A stretch of DNA of 64,000 nt from JBGSUZ01 sp963677505 (GCA_963677505.2 CAXXWB010000017.1:124001-188000), one strand, 5' to 3'. Counted from the first letter of the stretch, positions 36,924 to 47,017 are shown. Numbers and translations are program-made. The notes: a model not told the origin generated them from the sequence alone.

Positions 36924-39249
36924 CTTGATTGCTCCTTACGAGTGCATATTTAAGGACTTCATCCATGGTTTTCACTGGAATAAAGTTCATTTTAGCTTTA
37001 ACTGTGTCAGGAATTTCTTCTAAATCTTTAATGTTGTCATATGGGAATAGGACCGTTTTGACCCCAGCCCGTCTGGCTGCTAAAGATTTTTCCTTTAAGC
37101 CCCCAATTGGAAGAACTCTTCCACGAAGGGTAATTTCTCCTGTCATCGCAATATCTCTTTTAACAGGTAGGCCTGTCAATGCAGAAATAACTGCTGTTGC
37201 CATGGTAATCCCTGCAGATGGTCCATCTTTAGGAATTGCACCTTCAGGAATATGAATATGAATATCCAATTTTTCATGGAAGTCAGAAGCAATCTCATAC
37301 TGGTCTGAAATAGAGCGAATATAACTCATGCCCGCTCTGGCTGACTCTTTCATAACATCTCCAAGCTGACCTGTGAGAACAAGATTGCCCTTACCTGCCA
37401 TCGTAGACACTTCTATGCTGAGAGTGTCTCCACCGACTGATGTCCATGCTAGGCCTGTAACAATACCTACTTGGTCTTCTGCATAGATTTCATCGAAGAA
37501 GTTTCGCTTTGGACCAAGGAATTTATCCAAATTGGACTTATTGACCTTAACGTGATCTACTTTTTTCTCTACAATTCGAGTGGCAACTTTTCTGCAGACA
37601 GCGGCAATTTGTCTCTCTAAATTTCTAACGCCGCTCTCTCTTGTATAGCTGTTGATAATCGCCATTAGCGTATCATCAGACAATTTCAAGTTTTCTTCTG
37701 TTACGCCATGCTCTTTAAGCTGTTTGGTCACCAAATATTTTTTGGCGATGTTGAGCTTTTCGTACTCAGTGTATCCAGATACCTCAATGACTTCCATACG
37801 GTCAAGTAGAGGTCTTGGAATGGTACTGAGGGAGTTGGCTGTGGTAATAAACATGACCCCAGAAAGATCGAAAGGCACTTCTAAATAGTGGTCTGTAAAG
37901 TCGTTATTTTGTGCAGGGTCTAAGACTTCAAGAAGAGCTGACGCTGGGTCGCCTCTAAAATCGTTGGCCATTTTGTCAATTTCGTCAAAGAGGAAAACTG
38001 GGTTTTTTGTGCCTGCTTCTTTCATACCTGAAATAATACGACCTGGAATTGCTCCTACATAGGTTCTTCTATGTCCCCGAATTTCAGCTTCATCTCGAAC
38101 GCCACCTAATGACATTCTGACGAATTTTCGGTTAAGAGATCTTGCTATAGACTTAGCTATAGAGGTTTTACCCACCCCAGGAGGGCCCACTAAACAAATA
38201 ATAGGGCCTTTCAGACTCTTTGTAAGTTCTCGAATCGCCAAATATTCAAGCACACGTTCCTTAACAGATTTTAAACCATAATGGTCTTCATCTAATATTT
38301 CTCTGGCTTTACTAAGGTCTAAGGTATCTTTAGTTCGCTTATTCCAAGGTAAATCTAAAATCCAGTTGATGTAATTTCTCACCACAGCACTTTCAGCCGA
38401 AGCTGGTGACATGCGAGCAAGTCTTTCAATTTCTTTCTCAACTTTTTCGTGGACTTTTTTCTCTAATTTGAGCTTACCAAGCTTTTCGGTCAATTCATCG
38501 ATTTCATCGTCTGGGTCATAATCTTCCCCTAACTCTTCGCGAATCACCTTCATTTGCTCTCTAAGGTAGTATTCTTTTTGAAGTTTGTTAATCTGTTTTC
38601 TGACTTTTTCGTTGATGTCCTTTTCAACTTCCATGATTTCAATTTCGTTGAGCAAAATCGAATAAATCACTTCAAGGCGTTTCTTAGGTTCAATAGCCTC
38701 AATAATTTCTTGTTTTTGTTCAATCTTCAATATCATGTTAGAGGCCAAAATATCGGCAAAGCGACCTGGCTCTTCAATGTTGGAAACCGACAACAATACG
38801 TCAGGTGATACTCTGTTGCTGACAGTAATGTACTTTTCAAAAGCGGTCAAGCAAGAACGCATTAAAGCTTCTGCTTCTCTGTCTTTTGTTTCATCTTCTT
38901 CAAATTTAATAATTGACGCTCTAAAGAAAGGTTCTTCTTCAATCAATGTCTCTACACGGCCTCTGCTTAAACCTTCGACCAATACACGAATCGTATCGCC
39001 AGGGAGCTTAAGCATTTGTTTGATTTTACAGATTGTCCCGATTTTATAGAAATCTTCCGCAGTGGGAAGGTCTACATCAATATCAATCTGAGTCGTGAGG
39101 AAAATCTTTTGATCATTGATCATAGCCTCTTCAAGGGCTTTTACCGATTTTTCTCTGCCGACATCAAAGTGAAGCACCATGTAAGGAAATACAGACAGCC
39201 CTCTCAAAGGAATCAAAGGCATATTCAGTACTTTTTCCATTTTTTCCAT
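36913..39249 (-). CDS. lon: ATP-dependent protease Lon
   Basis: AAA+ serine protease of 778 aa that degrades misfolded and regulatory proteins. The N-terminal substrate domain begins MEKMEKVLNMPLIPLRGLSV; then a coiled-coil region (NKLQKEYYLREQMKVIREEL), Walker A GPPGVGKTSIAKSIARSLNR, Walker B PVFLFDEIDKM and the protease domain with catalytic Ser in PKDGPSAGITMA and Lys in GGLKEKSLAARRAG. The ATG at 39249 is 8 nt after AAGGAG; an in-frame GTG at 39258 lies inside that ribosome site. A promoter overlapped by a CIRCE operator lies upstream, so lon is probably heat-induced through HrcA. Confidence 0.97.
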   Translation of the reverse strand: MEKMEKVLNMPLIPLRGLSVFPYMVLHFDVGREKSVKALEEAMINDQKIFLTTQIDIDVDLPTAEDFYKIGTICKIKQMLKLPGDTIRVLVEGLSRGRVETLIEEEPFFRASIIKFEEDETKDREAEALMRSCLTAFEKYITVSNRVSPDVLLSVSNIEEPGRFADILASNMILKIEQKQEIIEAIEPKKRLEVIYSILLNEIEIMEVEKDINEKVRKQINKLQKEYYLREQMKVIREELGEDYDPDDEIDELTEKLGKLKLEKKVHEKVEKEIERLARMSPASAESAVVRNYINWILDLPWNKRTKDTLDLSKAREILDEDHYGLKSVKERVLEYLAIRELTKSLKGPIICLVGPPGVGKTSIAKSIARSLNRKFVRMSLGGVRDEAEIRGHRRTYVGAIPGRIISGMKEAGTKNPVFLFDEIDKMANDFRGDPASALLEVLDPAQNNDFTDHYLEVPFDLSGVMFITTANSLSTIPRPLLDRMEVIEVSGYTEYEKLNIAKKYLVTKQLKEHGVTEENLKLSDDTLMAIINSYTRESGVRNLERQIAAVCRKVATRIVEKKVDHVKVNKSNLDKFLGPKRNFFDEIYAEDQVGIVTGLAWTSVGGDTLSIEVSTMAGKGNLVLTGQLGDVMKESARAGMSYIRSISDQYEIASDFHEKLDIHIHIPEGAIPKDGPSAGITMATAVISALTGLPVKRDIAMTGEITLRGRVLPIGGLKEKSLAARRAGVKTVLFPYDNIKDLEEIPDTVKAKMNFIPVKTMDEVLKYALVRSNQDEN

Positions 39250-39373
39250 AGCAATCACTCCTTACTTAATAGTTATATATTATAATCCGTCGTTTACGCT
39301 GGGAAATCTAATACACTTTCCTCAATTACCTATTAGCCATTTTGGATTCATCAAAACAGTTTTCGATATTAAA

Positions 39374-39415
39374 ATTATACACAAATTTTTATCACTCAAC
39401 AAGATAGAGTGCTAA
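39374..39415 (-). promoter_or_regulatory. lon promoter overlapped by a CIRCE (HrcA) operator
   Basis: CIRCE is TTAGCACTC-N9-GAGTGCTAA. Here the minus strand reads TTAGCACTC-TATCTTGTT-GAGTGATAA (39389-39415), 17 of 18 positions. The promoter TTGTTG (39397-39402), 17-bp spacer, TATAAT (39374-39379) overlaps it, so HrcA binding would block polymerase. The operator lies about 140 nt ahead of the lon ATG. Confidence 0.85.
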
Positions 39416-39443
39416 CAAAATATGAAAACGACTAAAAAAAGTT

Positions 39444-39470
39444 AAAAGCGGGTCCAAAGACCCGCTTATT
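39444..39470 (-). terminator. Terminator of the tig-clpP-clpX transcript
   Basis: Minus strand: AAGCGGGTC, a 4-nt loop, GACCCGCTT and TTAACTTTTTTT. It follows clpX directly and separates it from the CIRCE-controlled lon promoter. Confidence 0.9.
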
Positions 39471-39471
39471 T

Positions 39472-40734
39472 TTAAGAAACGCTTTCATCTTGATGATCGT
39501 GTTTCATGCCCTTTAATTTTAGTACAGGCTGTTTCTTTTTAGCAATGCTTTCCTCTGTCACTACAACCAGTTCAATATCCGTTCTAGATGGAATATCAAA
39601 CATAATGTCCATCATGACATCTTCTACGATGCTTCGTAGACCTCTTGCACCTGTACCTCTTTCAATTGCCAACTTAGCAACAGCGACCAAAGCATCTTGC
39701 TCAAATTCCAATTTAACATCGTCCATATCAAAAAGACGTTGGTATTGGCGAACCAAAGCATTCTTTGGCTCTTTTAAAATTTGAATAAGAGCAGTCTCGT
39801 CAAGTTCATGAAGAGAAACTGTTACAGGTACACGACCGATAAATTCAGGAATCAGACCGTATTTAAGAAGGTCTTGTGTCTCAAGCTTCTCAAGCAAAAC
39901 ACCAATTTCTTGATCTTTTTTGCTTTGAATTTCAGCACTGAAACCAAGCTCTTTTTTCCCAATTCGGTGTTGAATGATTTTATCTAGGCCGTCAAAGGCA
40001 CCACCGCAAATAAAGAGAATATTCGTTGTATCAATTTGTAAGAATTCTTGGTGAGGATGCTTACGTCCACCTTGTGGCGGTACATTCGCTGTAGTGCCTT
40101 CAAGAATTTTAAGAAGGGCTTGTTGTACCCCTTCTCCAGATACATCTCTTGTAATAGATGGATTGTCTGACTTTCGAGCAATTTTATCGATTTCGTCGAT
40201 ATAGATAATCCCATGTTGGGCTTTTTCAATATCGTAATCTGCTGCTTGAATCAGTTTAAGCAAAATATTTTCAACGTCTTCGCCTACATAACCTGCTTCA
40301 GTTAATGCTGTAGCATCGGCAATGGCAAAAGGTACATTGATAATTTTCGCTAATGTTTGGGCTAACAATGTTTTACCTGAGCCAGTTGGTCCAAGCATGA
40401 GGATATTGCTCTTTTGGAGCTCTACTTCATTTTTAACGCCCACGTGTTTGATACGTTTATAGTGGTTGTATACTGCAACCGCTAAAGCACGCTTTGCACG
40501 ATCCTGTCCGATAACGTAATCATTGAGTACGCCAAAGATTTCTAAAGGCTTTGGCAATTCTTCTAAATCAATATCGTCCAGATGTTCCAAGTCCTCGGAA
40601 ATAATCTCACTACACAGTACAACACATTCATCACAGATATAAACATTAGGACCTGCAATTAAGCGTTTTACTTGATCTTGAGACTTTCCACAGAAAGAAC
40701 ATTGCAAGTGCTTTCTATCATCGAATTTAGACAT
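39472..40734 (-). CDS. clpX: ATP-dependent Clp protease ATP-binding subunit ClpX
   Basis: AAA+ unfoldase of 420 aa that feeds tagged proteins to ClpP. N-terminal C4 zinc-binding domain: CSFCGKSQDQVKRLIAG and YICDECVVLC. Walker A GPTGSGKTLLAQTLAKI, Walker B IIYIDEIDKIARKS, the pore-loop region TEAGYVGEDVENIL, the ClpP-contacting loop RIGKKELGF and sensor-2 segment GTGARGLRSIVEDVMMDIMF are all present. Length is standard. AGAGAGG precedes the ATG. It is 17 nt from clpP; together with tig this is a classic operon. Confidence 0.97.
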   Translation of the reverse strand: MSKFDDRKHLQCSFCGKSQDQVKRLIAGPNVYICDECVVLCSEIISEDLEHLDDIDLEELPKPLEIFGVLNDYVIGQDRAKRALAVAVYNHYKRIKHVGVKNEVELQKSNILMLGPTGSGKTLLAQTLAKIINVPFAIADATALTEAGYVGEDVENILLKLIQAADYDIEKAQHGIIYIDEIDKIARKSDNPSITRDVSGEGVQQALLKILEGTTANVPPQGGRKHPHQEFLQIDTTNILFICGGAFDGLDKIIQHRIGKKELGFSAEIQSKKDQEIGVLLEKLETQDLLKYGLIPEFIGRVPVTVSLHELDETALIQILKEPKNALVRQYQRLFDMDDVKLEFEQDALVAVAKLAIERGTGARGLRSIVEDVMMDIMFDIPSRTDIELVVVTEESIAKKKQPVLKLKGMKHDHQDESVS

Positions 40735-40751
40735 AGGTTACCTCTCTTTTT

Positions 40752-41336
40752 CTACTTTCGGGATACAATCACCTTATCAATTAAACCGTATGTCACTGCT
40801 TCTTCTGCAGCGAGGAAGTTATCTCTGTCCGTATCTTTTTCAATGATTTCAATAGGTTTCCCGGTGAATTCAGCTAACTTTTCATTAAGAGTTTGTCTCA
40901 TTTTTAAAATTCGTTCACTGTGAATTTTAATATCTGAGGCTTGTCCTTTAAAACCACCTAGTGGCTGATGAATCATGATTTCTGAATTTGGCAGAGCAAA
41001 ACGTTTGCCCTGAGCACCTGCTGACAGTAAAAAAGCTGCCATGCTCGCTGCCATACCGATGCAAATCGTCGATACATCAGGCTTAACAAAATTCATTGTG
41101 TCAAAAATAGCCATACCTGACGTAATAGAACCGCCTGGGCTATTGATATAAAGACTGATGTCTTTATCTGGATCATCCGCTTCTAAGAAAAGCAACTGTG
41201 CCACAACCAAACTGGCTGTCACATCATTGATTTCCTCTGACAAGAAAATGATACGGTCCTTTAAGAGTCTTGAATAAATATCATAGGAACGCTCACCGCG
41301 GTTGGTTTGTTCCACAACTATAGGGACTAAACTCAT
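40752..41336 (-). CDS. clpP: ATP-dependent Clp protease proteolytic subunit ClpP
   Basis: Serine protease of 194 aa, forming the 14-mer chamber. Catalytic triad: Ser in GMAASMAAFLLSAG, His in EIMIHQPLGGFKGQ and Asp in EKDTDRDNFLAAEEA. The substrate strand SLYINSPGGSITSGMAIFDT is intact. The start at 41336 (MSLVPIVVEQTNRGERSYDI) follows GGGAGG with 7-nt spacing; the longer frame from TTG at 41351 includes that ribosome site. It follows tig by 21 nt. Confidence 0.97.
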   Translation of the reverse strand: MSLVPIVVEQTNRGERSYDIYSRLLKDRIIFLSEEINDVTASLVVAQLLFLEADDPDKDISLYINSPGGSITSGMAIFDTMNFVKPDVSTICIGMAASMAAFLLSAGAQGKRFALPNSEIMIHQPLGGFKGQASDIKIHSERILKMRQTLNEKLAEFTGKPIEIIEKDTDRDNFLAAEEAVTYGLIDKVIVSRK

Positions 41337-41357
41337 TAGGACACCTCCCAATCATTC

Positions 41358-42644
41358 TTATACAAGTTTTGCGCTTTCAACAAGAAGATCAACTGTTTTC
41401 TTAGTTTTTAAAGTCGTCTTGAGGTAATCGTACTCATCTCTTGAGAATACTTTTCTAACTTCTTCAACTTCAGTTTTTTGAGCTTCTGCAATACGCGTAA
41501 GTTCTGCTTCAATATCTGCTTCAGTTACTTCTACGTTTTCAATTTTAGCAACTTCTTCTAATACAAGAGCTGTTTTAACTCTAATTTCTGCATCGTTTCT
41601 CATTTGATCTTTAAGATCATCTAATTTAGAACCCGTAAATTTAAGATAGTTTTCAAGATCTAAACCTTGTTGTCTCAGTTGGTAATCAAAATCTCTGATC
41701 ATGCCTTCAATTTCCATGTCTACCATGCCTGCAGGAATGTCCGCTTCAAGGTTAGCCACAACAGCATCTACAACATTATCTCTTGTAGCAAATTCAGCAT
41801 TTTTAGCTGCGCCTTCTTCAAGTTGTGCTTTAAGGTCAGCTTTTAAAGCGTCAAGAGTGTCGAACTCAGACGTATCTTTTGCAAAATCATCGTCTAAAGC
41901 AGGAACTTCTTTTACTTTGATTGCGTGGATTTTAACTTCAAATTTAGCATCTTTACCAGCCAAGTTTGGCGCATGGTATTCAGTTGGGAAAGATACGTTA
42001 ACAACTGCATCGTCACCGATGTTTTTGCCAACGAGTTGTTCTTCGAACCCTGGAATGAATTGAGCTGAACCGATTACCAACGTTTGGTTTTCAGCTGTGC
42101 CGCCTTCAAACTGCTCTGTACCTACGAAACCTTTGTAGTCAATTGTTAATGTGTCGCCCTCTTGAACTGAACGGTTGTCAATTGAAACAAGTCTAGCGTT
42201 CATTTCTCTTGATTTTTCAAGTTCAGCCATAAGAACTTCTTCAGTTACTTCGCCGTCTACTTTTTTAGCTTCTACGCCTTTATATTGACCAAGTTTTACT
42301 TCTGGTTTAACGCCTACTACTGCGTCAAATACCAAATCTTTGCCTTTTGACATTTCAACAATATCGATGTCAGGTCTAGCAACAACTTCTAATTTCAACT
42401 CATCGATTGCACTGCTGTAAGCTTCTGGCAAGATGATGTCAAGGGCTTCTTCAAAGAACACGCCTTCTCCATATTGCTTTTCGATGATATTCTTTGGCAC
42501 TTTGCCCTTTCTGAATCCTGGTACTGCGAATTTAGTTTTTGATTTGTTATAAGCTGCATTGATAGCTTCTTCAAATTTAATTACCGGTACTGTTACACGA
42601 ATTGTTGCAACACTTTTCTCGTTGCTGATTAATTGATAGTTCAT
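41358..42644 (-). CDS. tig: Trigger factor, ribosome-associated chaperone and PPIase
   Basis: A 428-aa chaperone that binds nascent chains at the ribosome exit. The N-terminal ribosome-binding signature is VPGFRKGKVPKNIIEKQYG. The FKBP domain begins at DTLTIDYKGFVGTEQFEGGT and includes LVIGSAQFIPGFEEQLVGKN. The helical C-terminal domain ends TVDLLVESAKLV. The start at 42644 (MNYQLISNEKSVATIRV) follows GAGGAGG; a frame from 42734 adds 30 unsupported residues. First gene of the tig-clpP-clpX operon. Confidence 0.97.
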   Translation of the reverse strand: MNYQLISNEKSVATIRVTVPVIKFEEAINAAYNKSKTKFAVPGFRKGKVPKNIIEKQYGEGVFFEEALDIILPEAYSSAIDELKLEVVARPDIDIVEMSKGKDLVFDAVVGVKPEVKLGQYKGVEAKKVDGEVTEEVLMAELEKSREMNARLVSIDNRSVQEGDTLTIDYKGFVGTEQFEGGTAENQTLVIGSAQFIPGFEEQLVGKNIGDDAVVNVSFPTEYHAPNLAGKDAKFEVKIHAIKVKEVPALDDDFAKDTSEFDTLDALKADLKAQLEEGAAKNAEFATRDNVVDAVVANLEADIPAGMVDMEIEGMIRDFDYQLRQQGLDLENYLKFTGSKLDDLKDQMRNDAEIRVKTALVLEEVAKIENVEVTEADIEAELTRIAEAQKTEVEEVRKVFSRDEYDYLKTTLKTKKTVDLLVESAKLV

Positions 42645-42736
42645 TAAGATCCTCCTCATATTCCATAAAGATGCGCACCTACGTACTGGGCGCTCTGTTA
42701 AGCTCGTCATTGACAAGCGGAATGATATTATCAAGC

Positions 42737-42771
42737 AAAAGCCAATGGCATTTTATCATCCATTGGCTTTT
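42737..42771 (-). terminator. Hairpin between the stalk-protein gene and tig
   Basis: AAAAGCCAATGG (42737-42748) and CCATTGGCTTTT (42760-42771) form a perfect 12-bp stem with an 11-nt loop. The T tract on the minus strand is only four long. It most likely ends the upstream stalk-protein transcript. Confidence 0.65.
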
Positions 42772-42871
42772 CAGCTACCTTCAATAATATTATATCATTA
42801 TAATCTGTGTGTAAACATTTTTTTTGCCTTGACTTGCGGGCTTAAAACCTTTAAAAACCTAAATAGACAGA

Positions 42872-43450
42872 CTATTTGCCTTCAAAAATACTTTTGATTT
42901 TTTCAGTTTTACCTTCTTCTGACAGTTCAACCCCATTGACGAAAACATTCTGAATCGTCATTTCTTCCGATTTATTAATTAAAAAGATGATCTCATATTG
43001 ATCTTTTCTAGCGTCTAAACCTTGAAACACCAATTTGCCTTCAACTTCCGGGTCAGCTTCCCAGTGCTGTGAGGTAAACTTTTTGTTTAAAATTTCCCCT
43101 ATGTTTTGCTTGTTCATTTGTCCGAGAGCAGCTGCCGAAGCTTCTTTAATATCGTTTTCTGGTCTCTCTGTTATAATGAGCTGTTCCCCATCGTTGTCAT
43201 ATTGAATTTCCTTTCCCAGAAAAGTCATTAGCTTATCAGGTCTTACATATAATTCATTGTTAATCTTTACGCCAATGTCATAAAGCACCAGATCTTTATA
43301 TTTAAAATCTACATTGGAGTAGCCCATGTCTTCCATGCTCAAATCAACATCTGCCGTTGCCGCTGGCATTGGACGCAAAAAAGAGTATGTTATAAAAAGC
43401 GTCAGGCACAAGGCAATGCCAAAGCCCGTTCCATAAATAAAATTCTTCAT
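42872..43450 (-). CDS. Membrane-anchored protein with copper-amine-oxidase-N (stalk)-like domain
   Basis: A 192-aa protein. N-terminal hydrophobic anchor or signal (FGIALCLTLFITYSFL). The part VKINNELYVRPDKLMTFLGK with IQYDNDGEQLIITE resembles the stalk domain shared by many exported clostridial proteins. The C-terminal part is mixed alpha/beta with no family I recognise (KDQYEIIFLINKSEEMTIQN). No partner is suggested by the neighbours: tig lies downstream behind a hairpin and a helicase gene is divergent. Probably a cell-envelope protein; role unknown. Confidence 0.7.
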   Translation of the reverse strand: MKNFIYGTGFGIALCLTLFITYSFLRPMPAATADVDLSMEDMGYSNVDFKYKDLVLYDIGVKINNELYVRPDKLMTFLGKEIQYDNDGEQLIITERPENDIKEASAAALGQMNKQNIGEILNKKFTSQHWEADPEVEGKLVFQGLDARKDQYEIIFLINKSEEMTIQNVFVNGVELSEEGKTEKIKSIFEGK

Positions 43451-43618
43451 ATTCTACCACCTAAATTTAATCCACAAATTCCAGTATTTTGATTCGTCGT
43501 TGATTATATCACAAAAAAAATTATCTACCATAATTATGAAAAAAATGTTAGGGTCATAGCGAAACAGTTGTTCTTATGTTATTCTAATGTAGTATTTTTT
43601 CAGAAAGGAAGACACATT

Positions 43619-45773
43619 ATGGACTTATATGAAAGTCTGTTCACATACTGCGGCTATCAATTTAACGAACCACAAAGACTTGCAATATCACATTTTAAAG
43701 GACCAGCCTTAACTTTGGCGGTACCTGGAAGCGGTTAAAACGACTCTGCTCTTAGCACGGACCGTATCTTTGGTCTCTGAGTGGGGTGTCAATCCTGCCC
43801 AAATTTTGACCATGACCTTTTCAAAGGCTGCCGCTCTAGACATGGACGCCCGTTACAAAGAAAAGTATAAGCCCCATTTTAAATACGACTTAAAGTTTGG
43901 TACCATTCATAGCTTTAGCTATCGTATATTGAAAACTTGGAGAAAGAGAAGAAACCTTCCCCTTCTTTTAATCGATGGCGACGGAGAGAGTAAATATGAA
44001 ATTTTGTCAAAACTTCACAGAAAAGTAAACAATGATTATCTTGGAGAAGAAGCCTACGAAGAACTTTCCAACGCTCTTAGTTATGCTAAAAATATGATGC
44101 TCCTCCCAACAGAATTTGAAAATGAAGGCTTAAAATTCCCACAATTGGCCAAACTGTATGTGGCTTATGAGAAGTATAAAATAGAAAAGGGTCTCATCGA
44201 CTTTGACGACATGCTCAGCGAAACCCTTTATGCCCTTCAAGAGGATGAAAATCTTCTAAAAACCATTCGTGAGGCTTACCCTTACATTCAAGTCGATGAA
44301 ACCCAAGACACCTCAAAACTTCAACATGAACTGATTAAACTCATCGCCTACCCTAAAAACAATTTATTTGTAGTCGCTGACGACGATCAGTCCATTTATG
44401 GCTTTCGAGGAGCATTTCCTGAGATGATTCTCAATTTTGACAAGGCCTATCCTGGAAGTATCCGCTATTACCTCGATCAAAACTATCGTTCTAAGGACGA
44501 AATACTAAAAGTCTGTAGCGCCTCCATCCTCCATAACAAAGAGCGCTACGAAAAAAAACTGACTGGTGTAAGAGGCAATGGCGGCTGTGCCAAACTTGTT
44601 TATTTTGAAGGCATCGAAGAAAGAAACACGCACCTCGAAGAACTGATCCAAACTTTTATTAACGACCCTAATAAGAAGCAAAATGAGTTCGGCGTTTTAT
44701 ACCGAAACCACATGTCTGCCCTGTCAATTATTGACGCCTTGATGCAACTTCGCATTCCCTTTGAAATGAAGGATGGGAAACAGAAAATCAGCACCAAATG
44801 GCTGGTTAAAGACATTGCCGCATTTCTGGCTTGGTCAAAGGACCCGTCGGACCTACAAGCCTTTGAAAAAATTTGTTACCGAACCAATGCTAGAATTTCT
44901 AAGCAAATGTTGGAATATGTGAGAGCCAATCACAGAGGACGTAATATTATCGAGGTGCTTATTGAAACCTCAGGTTCCAACCCTAACAAAGTCAGAATGT
45001 TACGAGTCCTTGAATCTAATCTAAATTTAGTAGGTCAAACTTCAGCGCTGACAGCCCTTGACCTAATCGAAAAGGAGTTGGGGTATAGAGAATTTATCAC
45101 CTATGCCACGGAAAATATGGGCTATTCTGAGCTGGGTATCAATAACTTATGGAGTTCTTTAAAGACCATTGCCCGAAAGCAAGGCTCCCTCCAAGACCTA
45201 CTTAACCGCCTTCTTGTTATAGATGGCTATATGGCTACCCACCATGGAAAAGCACAAGTGAAGCTTTCCACCATTCACGCTTCTAAAGGACAGGAATACG
45301 ATTCGGTTATTCTAGTGGATATTAATCAAGGGCTTTTGCCCAGCGTTAAAGTCAGCGACAAACCTCTCACCCCTTCTGAAAACAGAACTTTAGAAGAGGA
45401 CCGAAGGCTATTTTATGTTGGGCTTAGCCGTGCCAAGGAGTCTGTTCATATTCTTCACGCAAAATTCTTGAACGGGGACTATATATCGCCTTCACCTTTT
45501 ATTAAAGAGATTGAAAAGGCTCTTGAGGTCTCTGTGGTCAAAGGAAACAATATCTCCCAAAGTTACAAGGATTTCAGTGGCTCAAGTGGAGCAGCTTTAT
45601 CTAGCTTAGAACCGGTCACCTCACCTTGGTCTATAGGCGACTTTGTCCTTCACAGTAAATTTGGTCGTGGTCAAGTCCTTAGTATTGAAGACGATCATCT
45701 ATCTATTGGTTTTGATGACAAAATTCGTGATTTGTCCCTTCGGGTTTGTGTGGAAAATAAAATACTGACTTAA
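43619..45773 (+). CDS. UvrD/Rep-type ATP-dependent DNA helicase, frameshift at Walker A (43735-43736)
   Basis: Superfamily 1 helicase of 717 aa after correction. AGAAAGGA precedes an ATG at 43619 (MDLYESLFTYCGYQFNEPQR). The frame stops inside Walker A, AVPGSG; one T fewer restores GSGKTTLLLARTVSLVSEWG. Later motifs are intact: MTFSKAAALDMDARY, GTIHSFSYRIL, Walker B QVDETQDTSK with DDDQSIYGFRGA, LDQNYRS, STIHASKGQEYDSVILVD and RRLFYVGLSRAKESVHIL. The C-terminus has an UvrD-type tail (LHSKFGRGQVLSIEDDHLSI) that could contact RNA polymerase or other partners. A 655-aa reading starting at 43770 is misleading because it lacks Walker A. Confidence 0.92.
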
Positions 45774-45813
45774 ATTTTAGTCGATTACTATCGTTACAAA
45801 AGTGTATTAAAAT

Positions 45814-45856
45814 AAACAGGCAACCCTTCCTCATCAATCGGTAGGGTTGCCTGTTT
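45814..45856. terminator. Bidirectional terminator between helicase and Rossmann-MCP genes
   Basis: AAACAGGCAACCCT (45814-45827) and AGGGTTGCCTGTTT (45843-45856) form a perfect 14-bp stem with a 15-nt loop, between two convergent genes. Confidence 0.85.
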
Positions 45857-45912
45857 CTATTTCTGCTTTTTGTTATATTGTTTTTTCTACTTACTTTTGT
45901 TTTATATCCATC

Positions 45913-46701
45913 TTACATAACTTGTTCTAAGTCTTTAATCGCCGCTTCCATAATCATTGCCGTGCTGTTTTGATTTCCAGACACCCCATTGAGCTGATCC
46001 GCTGCATCACTAACCTTTTCAATTTCGCTAGACAGCTCTTTAAGTAGATTAGAAATTTCAGTAGCAAATTGAGTTGTGCTGTCCGATAGCTTTTGAACTT
46101 CGTTCGCAACAACGGCAAAGCCTTTGCCGTGTTCCCCAGCTCTTGCTGCTTCAATGTTGGCATTTAAACCCAAAATCTTCGTTTGCATAGCAATTTTGTT
46201 GACAGAGTCTGTAATTTCACCAGTTTTATCAATATACTGCCCAGATTGCTTAACTGCCATATTGAGATGCTCGCTGAGTGTACGGATGCTTTCTACGCTT
46301 TTGATTAATTGCTCAAATTCTTTAGAAAACGTGTTAGCTAAATTTGTAATTGAACCCATTTGTGCACTCATCTTGTCCAATAAAACCACTTGTCCATCTA
46401 CCATTTGGTTCAGTACATGGGCAATTTGAGCATCTATAATTTGATGTGTTTCTCCATAAAGTGCTTTAAGCTGAGTCACTACATGGTTTGAACCAGTAGC
46501 CTCCACTATTACATCAATGTTGTACCTGCTAATATTTTTTATATCTTGATCTGTTGCAATTCCCTGTTTTTTAGCATAAAGAATCCCCTCGGCACCTGTG
46601 TTGGTGTCTACCACCAAACTCACCTTAATATCCGCCAAGGTTTCAAATACTTTCATTAAATTTGTGCCGCCATGGCCTGCACCAACAATTGCGATATTCA
46701 T
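45913..46701 (-). CDS. Soluble Rossmann (NAD-binding-like) - MCP signalling-domain fusion
   Basis: A 262-aa cytoplasmic protein. Residues 1-115 form a Rossmann fold with the dinucleotide loop VGAGHGGTNLMK, the acidic strand end VSLVVDTN and VIVEATGS, as in homoserine- or CoA-type dehydrogenases. Residues about 120-262 are a short chemoreceptor signalling hairpin with the tip KILGLNANIEAARAGEHGKG and FAVVANEVQKLSDSTTQF. No membrane segment. I infer a soluble receptor reading NAD(H) or a similar cofactor and passing it to CheA/CheW. It is divergent from the hydrogenase operon, whose enzymes control redox state. GGGGG lies 7 nt before the ATG. Confidence 0.85.
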   Translation of the reverse strand: MNIAIVGAGHGGTNLMKVFETLADIKVSLVVDTNTGAEGILYAKKQGIATDQDIKNISRYNIDVIVEATGSNHVVTQLKALYGETHQIIDAQIAHVLNQMVDGQVVLLDKMSAQMGSITNLANTFSKEFEQLIKSVESIRTLSEHLNMAVKQSGQYIDKTGEITDSVNKIAMQTKILGLNANIEAARAGEHGKGFAVVANEVQKLSDSTTQFATEISNLLKELSSEIEKVSDAADQLNGVSGNQNSTAMIMEAAIKDLEQVM

Positions 46702-47017
46702 ATATTTTCCCCCATCTCAAATAAATAGCCCGCTTACCCTTTTGAACATTTATCACATCAAAATATGCATTGCCTACTCATTATACACTATTTTGTACCA
46801 CTGTACGAAGAAGAAAATTGGAGACTTATGGAATAATCATTACAAAATAGTTAAAAATTTATCAAATATTTTTCATTAATTAAATATTCTCGGTTCATTT
46901 TTAATTTTAAAAACCCTTGCAAATAGTGACGTTTCTTTTGTTTTTCAAATATTTTTATAGATTTCCCTAAAAATACTAAGTGTTTTTGATAAGCACATGC
47001 TATTTATTCAACTTTTG
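46702..47017. other. Divergent AT-rich spacer of the redox locus
   Basis: Contains a TATAAT -10-like hexamer for the leftward Rossmann-MCP gene around 46780 without a good -35. No gene or terminator is visible in the remainder. Confidence 0.4.
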
